From assembly GCA_011319805.1 (NCBI GenBank), contig SJRY01000228.1, positions 186,001 to 250,000 on the forward strand: DNA of 64,000 nucleotides, in the 5' to 3' direction. A model generated the notes under the pieces. That model worked only from the letters and a program-made list of their open reading frames with translations, searched no databases and was not told where the DNA came from. The DNA comes from Macrocybe gigantea (Eukaryota; Basidiomycota; Agaricomycetes; Agaricales; Callistosporiaceae). Made by a program: the position numbers and the translations under genes. Positions 12,202-23,633 of the stretch are shown one piece after another. Within the stretch, counting starts at the first letter, position 1. Each line of letters opens with the position of its first letter.

Positions 12202-12624
12202 CATTTATGAGCGGCATATTTCCACGGTAACATGCATGTCGTGAAGATGCAGTGTTCCTGCATCTGCGTCAAGACGTCGAGAAAATGCTGTGATATAACT
12301 AACATGGGACAATGTTGGCTGTTGTAATCGCAGCTGTTAGTGTTGAGAATCGGAATGGAGCAACCTTGCAAGTCATCCCCAGTCTTACTTCATAACTTTA
12401 CGTGGATACGGCTCGTCCAGAATTGCTAAAAGGATGGACTTCAGGCAGTTCATTATTTGCGCTGCTGGCCTTGGGGGATTTCATGAATGTCGTGAGGATG
12501 GCGAACTTCCGAGCTTCAAGTCATGAAGCAGGTTACCGCGGTGTTTGCGTTAATCGTAGTACAGCAACTTGATTTGCGCATGCCGTGTGTCCAACTATCA
12601 GACCGTCTTCAAGCGTAGAAGTCG
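12202..12624. other. Intergenic, nothing recognised
   Basis: Between the decayed gene and a tandem duplication, no coding signal, RNA gene or long repeat was seen on either strand. Confidence 0.4.
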
Positions 12625-12894
12625 CAGTCGATAGAGCAACAATGGCGAGAACACACTAGGGACGATGGATTCTGAGCCAACATGGTGTAGCAGCGCTCCA
12701 AATAGACGACAAGGAGGTCCGTCGCTAAAGGAAGTTTGAAGCTGGCAAGCCGAACGACAGTCGATAGAGCAACAATGGCGAGAACACACTAGGGACGATG
12801 GATTCTGAGCCAACATGGTGTAGCAGCGCTCTCTCAATAGACGACAAGGAGGTCCGTCGCTAAAGGAAGTTTGAAGCTGGCAAGCCGAACGACA
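12625..12894. repeat. Tandem duplication, unit about 133 bp, upstream of the FG-GAP gene
   Basis: Copy 1 spans 12625-12757 and copy 2 spans 12758-12894. Both begin cagtcgatagagcaacaatg and end with gccgaacgaca. They are nearly identical and differ mainly in a few bases after gcagcgct (caaa versus tctcaa). The end of copy 2 lies about 135 bp before the proposed start of the next gene, so the repeat sits in its promoter region. Near identity implies a recent event. Confidence 0.9.
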
Positions 12895-13028
12895 TGCCTA
12901 TTATGGTTTTGATTGGCAGTCTCCCTAGAAGCAAACAAGGCATTTCAATGTCGTCAATGGCGAACAGTAAGTCCATCGACGTCCGTCACGTCCACCCTCT
13001 GCGAGGATCTGCTCCATATCGGCGTGCA

Positions 13029-15731
13029 ATGTACTCTTACAAGATGGGGCGCCGGAAATGCTGTTGCTTCATCATGGCATTGTTTGGAGTCATATCGCTA
13101 CTAGCCACGCCTGTGCTGGCATATGGCCGTTCCCGCGAAACGATTCACAGGGAACTCGCTCATAGATGCAGGTCTATGGGTCTCAGCTCTGATGGCAGAA
13201 TCGTGGCCTTTGGGGACTTTAATGGGGACCAGTTGTGCGTGGCCATCTTCAAGCTTTGCTCACATGCTTCTAATATCGGTGTTTCGTTGCGGCAGTTTGG
13301 ATGTACTCTCGCTGGGAAAAGATCAGCAGACGATATCAATATACCACTGGAGTCATGGTGTGTTCTGTTCTTTGAGCTTGCGTGGAAAGCTCTTCGTTTC
13401 GCTCCGAACAAGGCTAATGATGAAATATTTCAGCGGATTTTGCATACAAGCCTCAAAATCATTCAGGCATCCCGAAAGATTGTGAATGTCGTTCCTGGAG
13501 ATTTTACACACACGGGAAAGTTGGACTTGCTCGTCATGAGTCAGAGTTCGAGCAAGGACCGGCTGGATATGTCTCTATACCCAGCGCTGCCTTCGGGGGG
13601 CTTTGGTGGGTCTTTGAATCATTAGTGCCTTTTCAAAATCTTAATGAAGCTTCCTCAGATATTATTCATCCTATTTCTGTCATGGCATCGACACTTGCGC
13701 AGCCGATAACCGTCGACGTGGATGGAGATATGAAGATAGACCTTCTCGGAACGACGCCCTCATCCAAAAACGACGCCAAGTCTCCACTGAAATTGTGGCA
13801 AAATGTCTGGAATGCTTCTGATGCCACATCAGACCTATTCCACATGTACGTTCAAGTACTTGTTTAGTTTGCGAAGTTTATATTTGCCTCAGGATGGATC
13901 CTGATTTCCATGGTCCCCAATGTACTCTTGCGAACCCACACAGCAACGCCGTCGTGGACCTGAACGGAGACTGTCTTGCAGGCATGTCCACTCTTGTCCG
14001 CTATCCGAATGTCTACTAAGCCGGTCAAAATGCACTCCAGATATATTCCTCGTCTGTGACGAGGGCGGCGACAAGAGGTCATACCAAGTATGGGTGAACG
14101 ATAAGGGCAAGGGCTTTTCTCTGGCTCAACACGGCAACTTGCCATCTGGCGTCCAGGCTATTTCGTTCGCTGACGTCGGTGAGTGAGCAAGCCTCATGTT
14201 GCTCGACACGAGCTCATTTACATTGATTGTGCAAGATCGCGACGGAACGATCGACATGGTCTTTTCGACGTGCTCTCACGTTTCTTCCGACGGTGTCGGG
14301 ACTGACTGCTACATCAACATTGCGTTCAACAAGCAGCTGCCGCTGTGTTCGTCCACGACGATAGCGGCATGAGGAAAGGCGTGCGGACGTGCAGGCCATA
14401 CGATGATCTATGTACTCCGGATCCGAATTTCAAGTTTGACCTGACTGACAGTCCAGACAATCATGTGAGCCATTTGATGTCCAAACCACTGGTCAACGCT
14501 CACTCCGATCTAGCTTTTTTCTCGCTTCCCTTTGTCGTCTTTATACCCGAACAGCCCTTCTCTTCTTGTTTTTGATACGACCTACGACCCACCCATTCCG
14601 CTGCCACTGAAGCTCGGTGACTCTAACCTCGACGGCTTTCCAGACATTCTGGCGATAATCGCCTCCGGCAAGGATCGGACTCCCAGCTTAATATTTTCCG
14701 TCTCATGTGCCAAGGGCGTTGTTGGATGTGACTCGCAAGGACGCGGTAGACGCGGGTGGCGGCTGGCGGACAAGGGCACGGAGACACTGCATGCTGTCAA
14801 GGATGCCAGAGCGGTGTCGTTTTTGGACATGGATGAAGACGTGAGTCGTTTCCTCCATCATGATGTTTCGGCCCCTCATTCCGTCATCCAGGGCACTTTG
14901 GATATCATGATCCAGCGGACAGGACAAGCAGGCCAAGGAAGCGTTCTGTTCATACAAAATAACTTTTACTATGACGCTTTCTTCCTAAAAGCCATCGGTG
15001 AGCGGTATATAGACACAGCAACCGTACTTCTTAAACCGAGACGGCACCAGTCCTCAATGGCGCCTGTGACAATGGATTGTGTCATGTGCCCAACAGCACA
15101 GAAAGGTACCACGTAAGTCTTGATTATGCCGTTCAACTTGTGAAGGTGGTCTAAATTTCGACAGCCATTTGGTGTTAGCTATTCTGGGGCGTCCTACAAG
15201 TATACCGTGCTCAGCACAACTGGACGCCGCTCCGCTGCACAAGGTATGTCACATGCGACGTCAAAAAAGAAAGGCTACCTAGGCTTCTCTCACAGTCGGG
15301 CAACTTCCACAAACGTCCTACCACTCGCTGCAAACGCCATACTCGTTCTTCGGGCTCGGTCGGACGAACAACTACATCGAGAACTTGTTCGTGGGGTCGA
15401 CGATCCACGCGGCAGAGCACTATATTCACCTGGAGGGCGTGATTCCGAACTCGAGGCTCGTGATCCTGCCGACGGCGCGAGAGGGCGAGATGTGGAGGCG
15501 CGAGCTGTTTTTGAGGCCGGGCGAGTGGATCCCTTGGGTCACCCTCACGGTCGTCGCGGGTACGGCTGTCCTGGCCGTGATCGTGTTTGTGCTGCACTTG
15601 AATGAAAAGGTGTGCCCTGCGTTTTTTTTTTTCAAAGCGTCGTCTTGACCCGGGTCGATTTGTCATCACAGAGAGAAGACGAGCTGGAGCGAAGACGAGC
15701 GTCGCATCACATCAATTTTGACGCGCTATGA
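13029..15731 (+). CDS. TIP/ITFG1-like FG-GAP membrane protein
   Basis: Homologue of T-cell immunomodulatory protein (ITFG1), a secretory-pathway type I membrane protein with a beta-propeller ectodomain. A hydrophobic signal (MALFGVISLLATPVLA; ATGs at 13029, 13044 and 13074 are possible) precedes calcium-binding FG-GAP motifs in successive exons: FGDFNGDQ, VVPGDFTHTGKLDLL, VDVDGDMKIDLLG, LGDSNLDGFPDIL and FLDMDED. The C-terminal part has SFFGLGRTNNYIENLFVG and a transmembrane helix (WVTLTVVAGTAVLAVIVFVL), and ends HHINFDAL. There are about a dozen exons with introns of around 50 nt. The first exon appears broken in frame near 13119, 13133 and 13172. The reading that matches homologues (AKRFTGNSLIDAG followed by MGLSSDGRIVAFGDFNGD) needs single extra bases. 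This is an under-called assembly or a damaged allele. Confidence 0.82.
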
Positions 15732-15896
15732 CAAGATACGCTGTGTGCTGCATATGTATATTAAATCATGAATCATTCATTCGTTGCATCGAGTCTATGG
15801 GTAAATGCGGGTAACGGCCGTTAGTTGGAGTGTATAGCGATTCCGTGAGTGCATTATCTAATTCCGTCATAAAAACGATCTCTTTATATCATGACG

Positions 15897-17003
15897 CTAT
15901 TGCGTCTTGGTCTTGTCCTCTGCAAAAATGGTATCAACAATGGCGTCGAGATAAAGGGAAAAAAAAAAGTGGGACTCACTGCCTAGTTTCTTTTGTGTGC
16001 CCGGAGAGGGTTTCCACAGCCCAAAATTGTGGACCGTGCGCGCGAGGAAGAGCCCAGAGAGGATCGCGGCACACAGTGCGCGCGCGGTCTCTGGATCCAC
16101 CGCTTCGACGGCGACGCGTTTCTCGGGCAAGGCGAGGAGAGCGACGAGAAGTGCGTGCGCGTCGGCCCAAAAGGGCTGCGCGTGCGTGAGGGGTATAGAG
16201 CCCCGTTATGAGCGGGGCGCACCAGAGGTCGACGGTGGTCCAGCCGTAGGCTTGCAGCTCTGGTGGCGTCTGCAGTGTGAGCGGCGTCGGTTTGAGGAAG
16301 GAGAACATGTTGGTGAAGAAGAAGCCTCCGTTGGCGACTATCTGCAGGAAATTGTTATTTTTTGTTTTATTTTTTCTTAGTGCGGGGTCTGTGAGGAGAA
16401 ACGCGTACCAGGGATGTGAGGAGGAGCGTCCATGGCGAGGTAGAGACGGCCGGGAAGCGTGCGTCGTCACGACGGGCGGGATGAGATTGCAGAGCAAATA
16501 GGCGCGCGTGAAGCCGTCTACGATCGACAGCGGGAGCTCCAGATCGGCGGAGATTTCGGGCACCGAGGGTAGGGATTCCACGATCGCCTGGATGACGGCA
16601 TACAGCGCAGGCACAGTGCCCGAGAGCATAAACGACGGCGGAACGCCGAGAAAGGGCGCTAAATCCACGACACGTCAAGATCACGGACAAAAAAGAAAAA
16701 TATCACGCAAAAGAGCATATGCTTGCCTGCGACGGCCTCGCCGCCGTACACGACCAGCAGCGTCGTCGTGAGGATCCGGGCGAAGGACTTTGGTTCAACA
16801 GGCGCTATGGGCGCTTGGCCCCTCGTGGCGGCGCCTGCGACGTGTCGCGCGTGGAGCTGCTCACGGAGCTGGCGCAGGATGAGGCACAGGCGGACGGTCG
16901 CGACGACATCGAGCGTCGAGATGGGCAAGCCGAACCATGCAAAGGGCGCGACGGGCTGGAGGGTGTAGCGGAATGCCTCTATGAGAGGCGCGACGAGGGG
17001 CAT
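15897..17003 (-). CDS. Multi-pass membrane protein, function unknown
   Basis: Predicted membrane protein of roughly 330 residues in four or five exons. The start ATG is at 17001-17003 (MPLVAPLIEAFRYTLQP), chosen over an upstream TTG frame. Hydrophobic segments include LDVVATVRLCLILRQL, ILTTTLLVVYGGEAV, PPSFMLSGTVPALYAVIQA, GGFFFTNMFSFL and a last helix near ARALCAAILSGLFLARTV. The final intron (GTGAGT to TTTTTGCAG) joins an exon ending KDKTKTQ, a basic tail. Frame changes near 16190 and 16457 are each repaired by one C. I know the WTTVDLWCAPLITGLY-type motif only as an uncharacterised basidiomycete family. It is divergent from the next membrane gene, with about 560 bp between starts. Confidence 0.7.
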
Positions 17004-17559
17004 GGTGGAGGGCTGGGCGCCTGCGGTGATGGACAAGCATTGTGTGTGGAGATATAAAGAAGCGCTTGGGTGGAAGGGATGCTTGTGAAATTGGGTTACG
17101 AGAACATGATTCTGGTTGTTTGATACGCCTCATGGTGCAGCGGCTGTAATGGTCGCCACTCTGGGAATGCGAGTGGGTAACTTTCAGCGAACCAATCCGT
17201 CAGTGCGCTGGTTCAAGGCTGTCCCCTCCAGAAAACTTGGTTTCCACAGTCCATCACCGCGTAAGCGTGTGACCAATTCAAAGGACTTGGAATAATTTGT
17301 CCTTGACTGGCCAGGGAAGTAATTCCGCAACCAGCAGGACTTGCCGAGTTAGTCTTCGGAGATCAGGGCATGCCGTCAGTCGCGCAGCGGATCGCGCTTC
17401 TCGCAAACCTTTTTGATCGTAAACAACAGCTTCACGTTCTAATCATTCTTTTTTCAGACGCGTATCAAATACACGTTTTTCACTCGTTCATCAAAGCTGT
17501 AGTGCGCTTCTCTCTCGCTTCCAACAATATAGTATAAAGCGTCACGCAGGCGCCTCAAG

Positions 17560-18439
17560 ATGCCAGCACTCTTCATCATCATGAAAGCCATGGCAACGAC
17601 AGCTACGTCGCAAGCTTCGACCTCCTGCTTCTGTTTTTTTGTGCTGCATGAGACGTGCGTCGATCGCTGCACCAGATTTGGCTGGGACAGAGCCTTGGTT
17701 CTGGTCGACTTTCTCCACGAGGCGGCCTTTGTCGCGCTCTTGTTCCTCTTCGCGTTTTTCCTATCCCAGTCAGTCTTTTTTTTTTTTTTTTGGGATCTTC
17801 TCGCCACAGCGTTTGACACGGTTTTTTTTTTTTTTTTTCGCCCTTCCACGGCCCAAAGACAAACCGACCCAAAGACAGGCGCGCTTCTCAGGCCGCGGTT
17901 CGACCCGTTCATGGCTCGGTACTTCGTCGCCGCGTTTGCCCTGCCTGATTTGGCCTTGCGCACGTTCGGGCTCTACAGCGCGCTCAACAAAGGGAGCAGC
18001 TTGATGGCAGACGGCATGCTGTTCGCCGCCGCTTTTTCGGTACTTTTGGCCACCGGCTTCGTGTCCGTCTGGGCGCTCATCTGTGTCAGTGAGCACCGCA
18101 CCGTCCTCGTGTTGCTATCGCCGTTTGACGCTCTCTCTCGCTTCTTCTTTTTTTTTTTTCCCTTCCGACTCTTTCTCAAGCGCAGCACAGAGCGCTGGAA
18201 CCGCTGCTCATCCCCGCGGCAGCGCTCTTCGTCCGCGCGCTTCTTGGCCTGCGCACGCGCGAGAGCGTCGCGATGCGGTGCGACGGCGTCTTGGACGGCT
18301 GGTCCTTCGTGCGCGAGGGATGGAGCTCATGTCTGCCGTGATCCTCGTCATGGCGGCGTGCGCCCACGACACGCTGGACCAAGCGCCGACGATCGTCAGA
18401 ATGCTTCGATTATGCGGTGGACTTTTGGAATGCGTATAA
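17560..18439 (+). CDS. Multi-pass membrane protein, function unknown
   Basis: Probable membrane protein divergent from the gene at 15897-17003. The proposed start is MPALFIIMKAMATTATSQ. Segments with membrane character are ALVLVDFLHEAAFVALLFLF, ARYFVAAFALPDLALRTFG and LFAAAFSVLLATGFVSVW. An exon after a T-rich intron then reads PLLIPAAALFVRALLGLR. The C-terminal reading MELMSAVILVMAACAHD, ending GGLLECV, follows a frame change near 18319 that one extra G would repair. Two long T tracts (17776-17790 and 17823-17838) lie in likely introns. The exon structure of the first half is uncertain and no family was recognised. Confidence 0.5.
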
Positions 18440-19465
18440 GTAAGGCGCGGACGACTAGCCCGATCGTGATTTTGTCTCGCATGCTTTTTTTTTTTCTTGA
18501 GGGATGATGATTTCGTTGGAGAGTTCTTTTGCGGTAACTCTTCTTTCGGGTTCCTTTTCCTATGATATCCAAGCTTTTACCTTACCGTCCCTCCTCCATT
18601 CCTTTTTTTTTTCCGGTGTTCTTGTGAAAGGTTAGCAGTGTATTATATAGTTATGCAAATCCAGTTGCCAAGTCGCAAGCACCTATCAACGTTCCAACCT
18701 CACGCACACGTGCAGCTGCTGTCCTTCCTCCCAAAACCATCTCGTTCATTCAGCAGGTTCAAGTACGAATCTCGGTCGGGTCGGATATGCCCATGGTGAA
18801 GCGCAGCAATTTTAGTTTGGATCGCTCGATTCTCCGAATTTTCTGCTCCGACTCGATCTGAGGGTTGCATCCACCAGACCCGGCTTATAATTTCTTTTCG
18901 CTGCACCGCGTTAGTGACATTCCTCTTGCAGTGGCGAAAATTTGTGCAGCATACTATACAACACGATGTTGGATCGCTGGCCTTGTTCGTGCAAGGCAAG
19001 ATGTACACGTTCATCCAAGCACGAAAACGTCCAACTCGTTCTACGAGTCATCAGTCCAATCCTGTGTGGCTGGATAATAAAGGCTCAAAGTATAGGCATG
19101 GCTCATCATAGCACGCTGACATTCTTGGCAAGGAAGTGGAAGGAGCAATGGGGAAAAATGACTAGCGCTACAGTGGTGTATCATATACGGCGATGACGAA
19201 AGGGGAGATTAGGGTGCAGCAGTGCCATTAATCATTCAGAAGTTATGTAGAAGATGGCGAGGGATGGGAAATAGGGATGTGGAGCGATATAGCAGGGAGA
19301 TGAGTCCAGGTGCTGAGGCGACGATAGAGGTTGGGAAGGGATGATGGTGGGAATGCGAATGGGGTCATAACGCAGGAATGACCGAATAGGCCATCTGCGG
19401 CATGACACCATGGCTGAGGAGTCGTAATTTGCATGTCGTCGTGTAGGTTGGCCCAAGACGAGCAT
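18440..19465. other. Intergenic, convergent 3' ends
   Basis: About 1 kb separates two converging genes. A minus-strand open frame at 18700-19014 has no recognisable domain and no clear start context, so it is not called. T-rich stretches near 18488 and 18602 may belong to transcript ends. Confidence 0.4.
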
Positions 19466-21490
19466 TCAGGGCACTCGATCGGGTGTAGGTGTGTTCGCAA
19501 ATGGAGAACCGGTCCTGTGAAGAAACCAAATTAGTATAGTCCAACGTTCAAATCACTTACGTCAATTTCAGAGAGGGTGTATGACGGTCCATGTCTTCCA
19601 ATTCTGGATCATTGAATATGCTGCTTATCGGACGTGTTCGTCACCATGTTGATTTACCTCCCTATCCGAAAGATGGTCCTCTTTGCCGGCCTGGATGGTT
19701 GCCGGACGAGAAGCGTTGAGAAGTGGTGCTTGCTTGCAGTGCGTCGGGCGGTATTTCCAGACCCAACCCAGTCGGCACCAGACCATCAAAGTACGAGGTA
19801 TCCAGGCCGCCTGTGTAGTTCGTGGTCTCCAGATCATAGTCGCTATGGCCCATCATCTGGTCAAAACCAGTTGAAAGGAATGAAGAAAAGTTCCGCTGGG
19901 ATTCTAAAATATCATCACAGCCAAAAGCAGGAGGATCATGGGGATTGTGTAGGGATACATTACCGAGAAGGAGTTCTTCGTAATTAGGATAGCACGCCCT
20001 ACCGTAGGTAACTTGACGGGCTTGAGGTTGGAAAGTCTCTTCACTTGCTGATGTGCTTGGCTGTTGCACTGGAAACCCATTTTCAGAGAAGGAAAACAGG
20101 CGAGGATCGACAGCCCGGGTCGATTGGACCTGAGTGGGCGTAATCGGCTGCTGAGCTGGGACCTCCTCATATCGAAAGGCTGAGAAAGGGCGCGGTTCCC
20201 GAGTCACTTGTTGGAACCGCTCCTCTGCGCCCAGATGCCGAACCCGCGCTGTCTCATGTTCAATGGATGCGGAAGGGGCTGATCAAGTGCCCCAACTAGC
20301 GGTCCAAACTGCTTCAGGGAGCTGATTGCCAGTCGGCATCGCATTCCCAAGGGACGAAGAATAAAGACGTTCGACAGCACGTGTATCTTGCGCCAAAGCG
20401 CCGGTCGTTGAATTACCGCGTCGCATCCAGGGTATCGAGGAAGATCAGATACGATGACAGGAGCCGACTGTGTATAGTGCAGCTCCATCGTCGCCTTGTT
20501 AGACTCTGAAGTGGTGATAGTGGCAATTCTCGCAGGTAATAAAGTGACGTATGGGATGGACCCGCCTCTGGCATAAATCATCCCGGCAGCCAGCCAGGCA
20601 GAGTCTCCTGTCAGGGGAAGTGCTCCGCGTCCACGAAGCGTTGGATGAAGATCCCTTTTATCTAAATCGTCAGGCACGTATCATTATCAGCCTGGAATTC
20701 GACGAAACTCGCGAAAAGGACGTACACGTTGGGAAACGCCGTCATTCCAGAGATTCTTAGGCATGAACTGCCCCGCCCAATGTATGTAGTAATTGCCAAG
20801 GTACTTGTACTGCTTTCCCCTGGTACTTCCTGGAAGAGTCGCACGGCGTGCTTCTCGAAGAAGGCTTGGTCTTGTAAAATTGGGTTCTTCTCATCTTGGC
20901 GAATGAACCGAGCACGTATAACGTCTCGCATAGGTTTGACGCATGGATCGTAACACATACACCATGGTTGATCATAGGCAATCCTTGAGTAGGCGGTCAG
21001 AGAAGAGTCGATTTCAATAATTAGTTCCGGAATGCGCGAAGCCTAGGCGGGACGGTGTCGTTTAGTCACAGTATTTCGGTTGAGACCCTAGGGCCAATCT
21101 CACCCTGCGAACTTCATCCAAGGTGAAGAGATACTCTGGTGAAGCCCTTCCCTGCTCGGAAAAAATGAAGGCCTCGTCGATATCTCCGCGACGCAACGTC
21201 CCGGCCGGCTTGTTGTTAGGAGAAGCCTGATTGCTGTACGGAGCGGTCGTCGACGCATTGCAGTTGTCCCTTGAAGAAGCCCATCGGTCGTTGACAAGCT
21301 GCCTCAGGACGTTGAACGGAATCTCTTTCAGAGCGTTGAAAAGGGCGATGTCGACCTGAGTGGGATTGTATCGACCAGGAGGACTGGGGTCCATTGTGTG
21401 TTGGGGCGGCTCAGGTAAGTTGCCCAGTGCTTCAGCCATCTCGTGGAATCGACGACGGTGAGCATCTTGTGCAGCGATGTTGAATTGCAT
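19466..21490 (-). CDS. Hypothetical protein, multi-exon, largely disordered
   Basis: No family recognised. The start ATG at 21490 (MQFNIAAQDAHRRRFHEMAE) follows a TATA element about 90 bp upstream. A Pro-rich N-terminus leads to exons with folded character (FFEKHAVRLFQEVPGES, GMTAFPNVYVLFASFVEFQ, MELHYTQSAPVIVSDLPRY). A low-complexity acidic and Ser/Gln-rich C-terminal half follows (TREPRPFSAFRYEEVPAQQ). A well-formed intron (GTAAGT donor, TACTAAT branch, TTCTTCACAG acceptor) near 19512-19560 supports a last exon ending TPTPDRVP at 19466. The exon before it needs a frame different from the long upstream one, so that junction is unsure. A velvet-type regulator was considered but its motifs are absent. 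Confidence 0.55.
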
Positions 21491-21575
21491 GAAGAGAAAA
21501 GAAAGATATGAATGTAAGAAGACGAATCTAGTGGACAGGTAAAATCTAGGCGAACCCTAGCTGCGAATCGTTCAC

Positions 21576-21587
21576 TTTATATATACC
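21576..21587 (-). promoter_or_regulatory. TATA box of the hypothetical gene at 19466-21490
   Basis: The minus strand reads GGTATATATAAAG about 90 bp upstream of the ATG at 21490. Motif and distance fit a core promoter. Confidence 0.5.
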
Positions 21588-22066
21588 AAAATTCGAAAGC
21601 ACTTGATAGTTATTGGTCCAAGCTCATTCTTGCGTATGCAGGTTGCATGATGAGGCATTGTAGTCATTCATGGACCTCCTTTTGATTGAGTGGCAATGCC
21701 AAAGACATGGACGAAACATGCTGGTCTCGACAATGGCGGCGAGGCTCGAGCCTTGCATTCCCAAAGATCATCCTTTGTTGTGCATGTGATCGCGTCTTGA
21801 AGTCTTCGCCCAGGTCATGGCACCAAGCCGGAAACAAAGAAAGATAACAAAAAGATGTTATCAACAAGCGAAACCCGGGTTGATGTGTGAAAGAAAGGAG
21901 CAGAGGTTACCGAAACACTCATAATGCACGAGTCAGTGACTGTTCCAGCATTGCTGGTATGTCGGCGAAGATTCCGCGTTCTGAAAGGAGACCAATCCAC
22001 ATTACACATAATAGTACAGTATAGCAAGTATGAAAGTCAGTTCTTGCATGTATAGTTAGTAAGGCC

Positions 22067-23351
22067 TTAGAACAACGACAAGAGCTGCCATACCTCTGGT
22101 ACTCTGAAAATCGTTATTTCCTGGAGGAAGAAGAATGATGTTAGGCGCCCCTAAAGAGTCCACTGGATCCACAAACCTGTTGCTTGAAATATCGGCGGTT
22201 CTCCTCGTCGATGAGGACGAGGTTTAGATAATACCGTGTGCTAAACTTTTTATTCACGTCGCGGAATGTCGGTGTTAGGTCGAATCCACCGAGGAATAAC
22301 CGTATTGGTATGGTCTCGCCTACAAACAGAAGATGAGTACGAGGAAAGGTGAGTATATGCGCCTGGCGTTCATACCTCGCACGGGTGCGCCATCCATGAT
22401 CTCGAACTTTGTGATCGTCTCACTTTCGTTGTACTGGTTTGGCGGCGACCCAGTCGTTTCGCGTCGGATGATGGATAGTTCCATGTGTTTGATCTTTATA
22501 CGTACAAGAAGGAAGTAAATCTTTCCAACGATTACATCCTTCAAGTGGTACCTTTTAAAATATGATAAGTTGTCCAGACAGAGCTAAAAGGTTACGAAAC
22601 GCAATTCAACGCACTTTGATTTATTATACTCAAATTCTATATGCAGACAGTCCTCGATCCCAACTTCCATTTTTATGGAATTATTGCTGTCTGGAGGCAT
22701 ACGGAACGAATGCACCCAAATATCCCTCTCTTTCGTCACGTCTGCCATCCGTCTTGAAATTGTTACACGTATAAAGTATCTAGTTGAAGTGTTACATTAG
22801 ATGTTGTAGAAATAGCAGCCAAATTAACGACTGACCGTAATTTGACGTTGATACCCTGATAACTCTCAAATTGTTTTTCCACATTTTTGAAGTGAAAGTC
22901 GAAGGTCTGTGCTTGCCGCATCTCTCCTGGCGAGGCAAGCTCTTGTGATAGCGATAGGAATTCATGATGGTGTCCTCGGTCGTAAAACAGCTCTTGCGAA
23001 TAGATGTCGGGCGTCAGCCCGAGAATTGGCATGTCAGAGTAAACCAACCTATGCTGCCGATAAATTCGACTTTGATTCCTTCATGTGTGAACTTCTTTCC
23101 ATCGCGGACACGTATTGTGGCCTGTGTGCAACAACCGCAGTCAACATTGCACCGAGAACGCAGCTGCGGACACGTCAAAAGGCTCAGGTGGAAGATGGAC
23201 GAACTTGACCAATGACCGAGTCGCCATCGTAGTACACGGGACATGAGATGGTCTTTTCCTTCTCCGTCTTAATCTCCACCTGTTTTCGCGCCTGCTCATT
23301 GTCGAGCTTGATGTCAATGTCGATCGGAGACGCGAAAAAATATGCCGCCAT
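22067..23351 (-). CDS. VPS26: Retromer subunit VPS26
   Basis: Arrestin-fold subunit of the retromer, which recycles cargo from endosomes to the Golgi. The start at 23351 gives YFFASPIDIDIKLDNEQARK. Successive exons read IRVRDGKKFTHEGIKVEFIG, then ELFYDRGHHHEFLSLSQELA with TFDFHFKNVEKQFESYQGIN, then SRRMADVTKERDIWVHSF and VGIEDCLHIEFEYNKSK. These are followed by KDVIVGKIYFLLVRIKIKH, TITKFEIMDGAPVR, FLGGFDLTPTFRDVNKKFS and YYLNLVLIDEENRRYFKQQ, closing with EITIFRVPE. This is the full VPS26 order. The stop at 22067 is the nearest in frame. Splicing at the GTATGG after VPE to an exon ending near 21911 is an alternative. It is head-to-head with the spartin-like gene, 282 bp between starts. Confidence 0.95.
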
Positions 23352-23633
23352 AGTTTGTGTGGGTATCAGAACGGGAGTGATAAAGGTCTCGTCGTGCGTG
23401 TGTCCCGAGAGGTGCGGCTTGAACCAGCTAACCAGCGTTTGATGGACAGAAGCGTGGCGGTTGACGACCGCGATGGAGGAGCAATGCCAAGTTACGGCCA
23501 AGAGAGAGTGGTCGTGACAGTGACTGCGTCGTGACTTTGCAAAGCGATGCAGTCTCCCACTCTGCCTTGGACGTGGTACCTCTCCTCTTGAGCATGGGAT
23601 TCCAGAGGCAGTGCCTCTCCTTTACCCATCACC

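Noticed and set aside
19466..21490. Velvet-domain regulator
   Set aside because: Size and disordered C-terminus are suggestive, but none of the velvet core motifs could be found in the exons.
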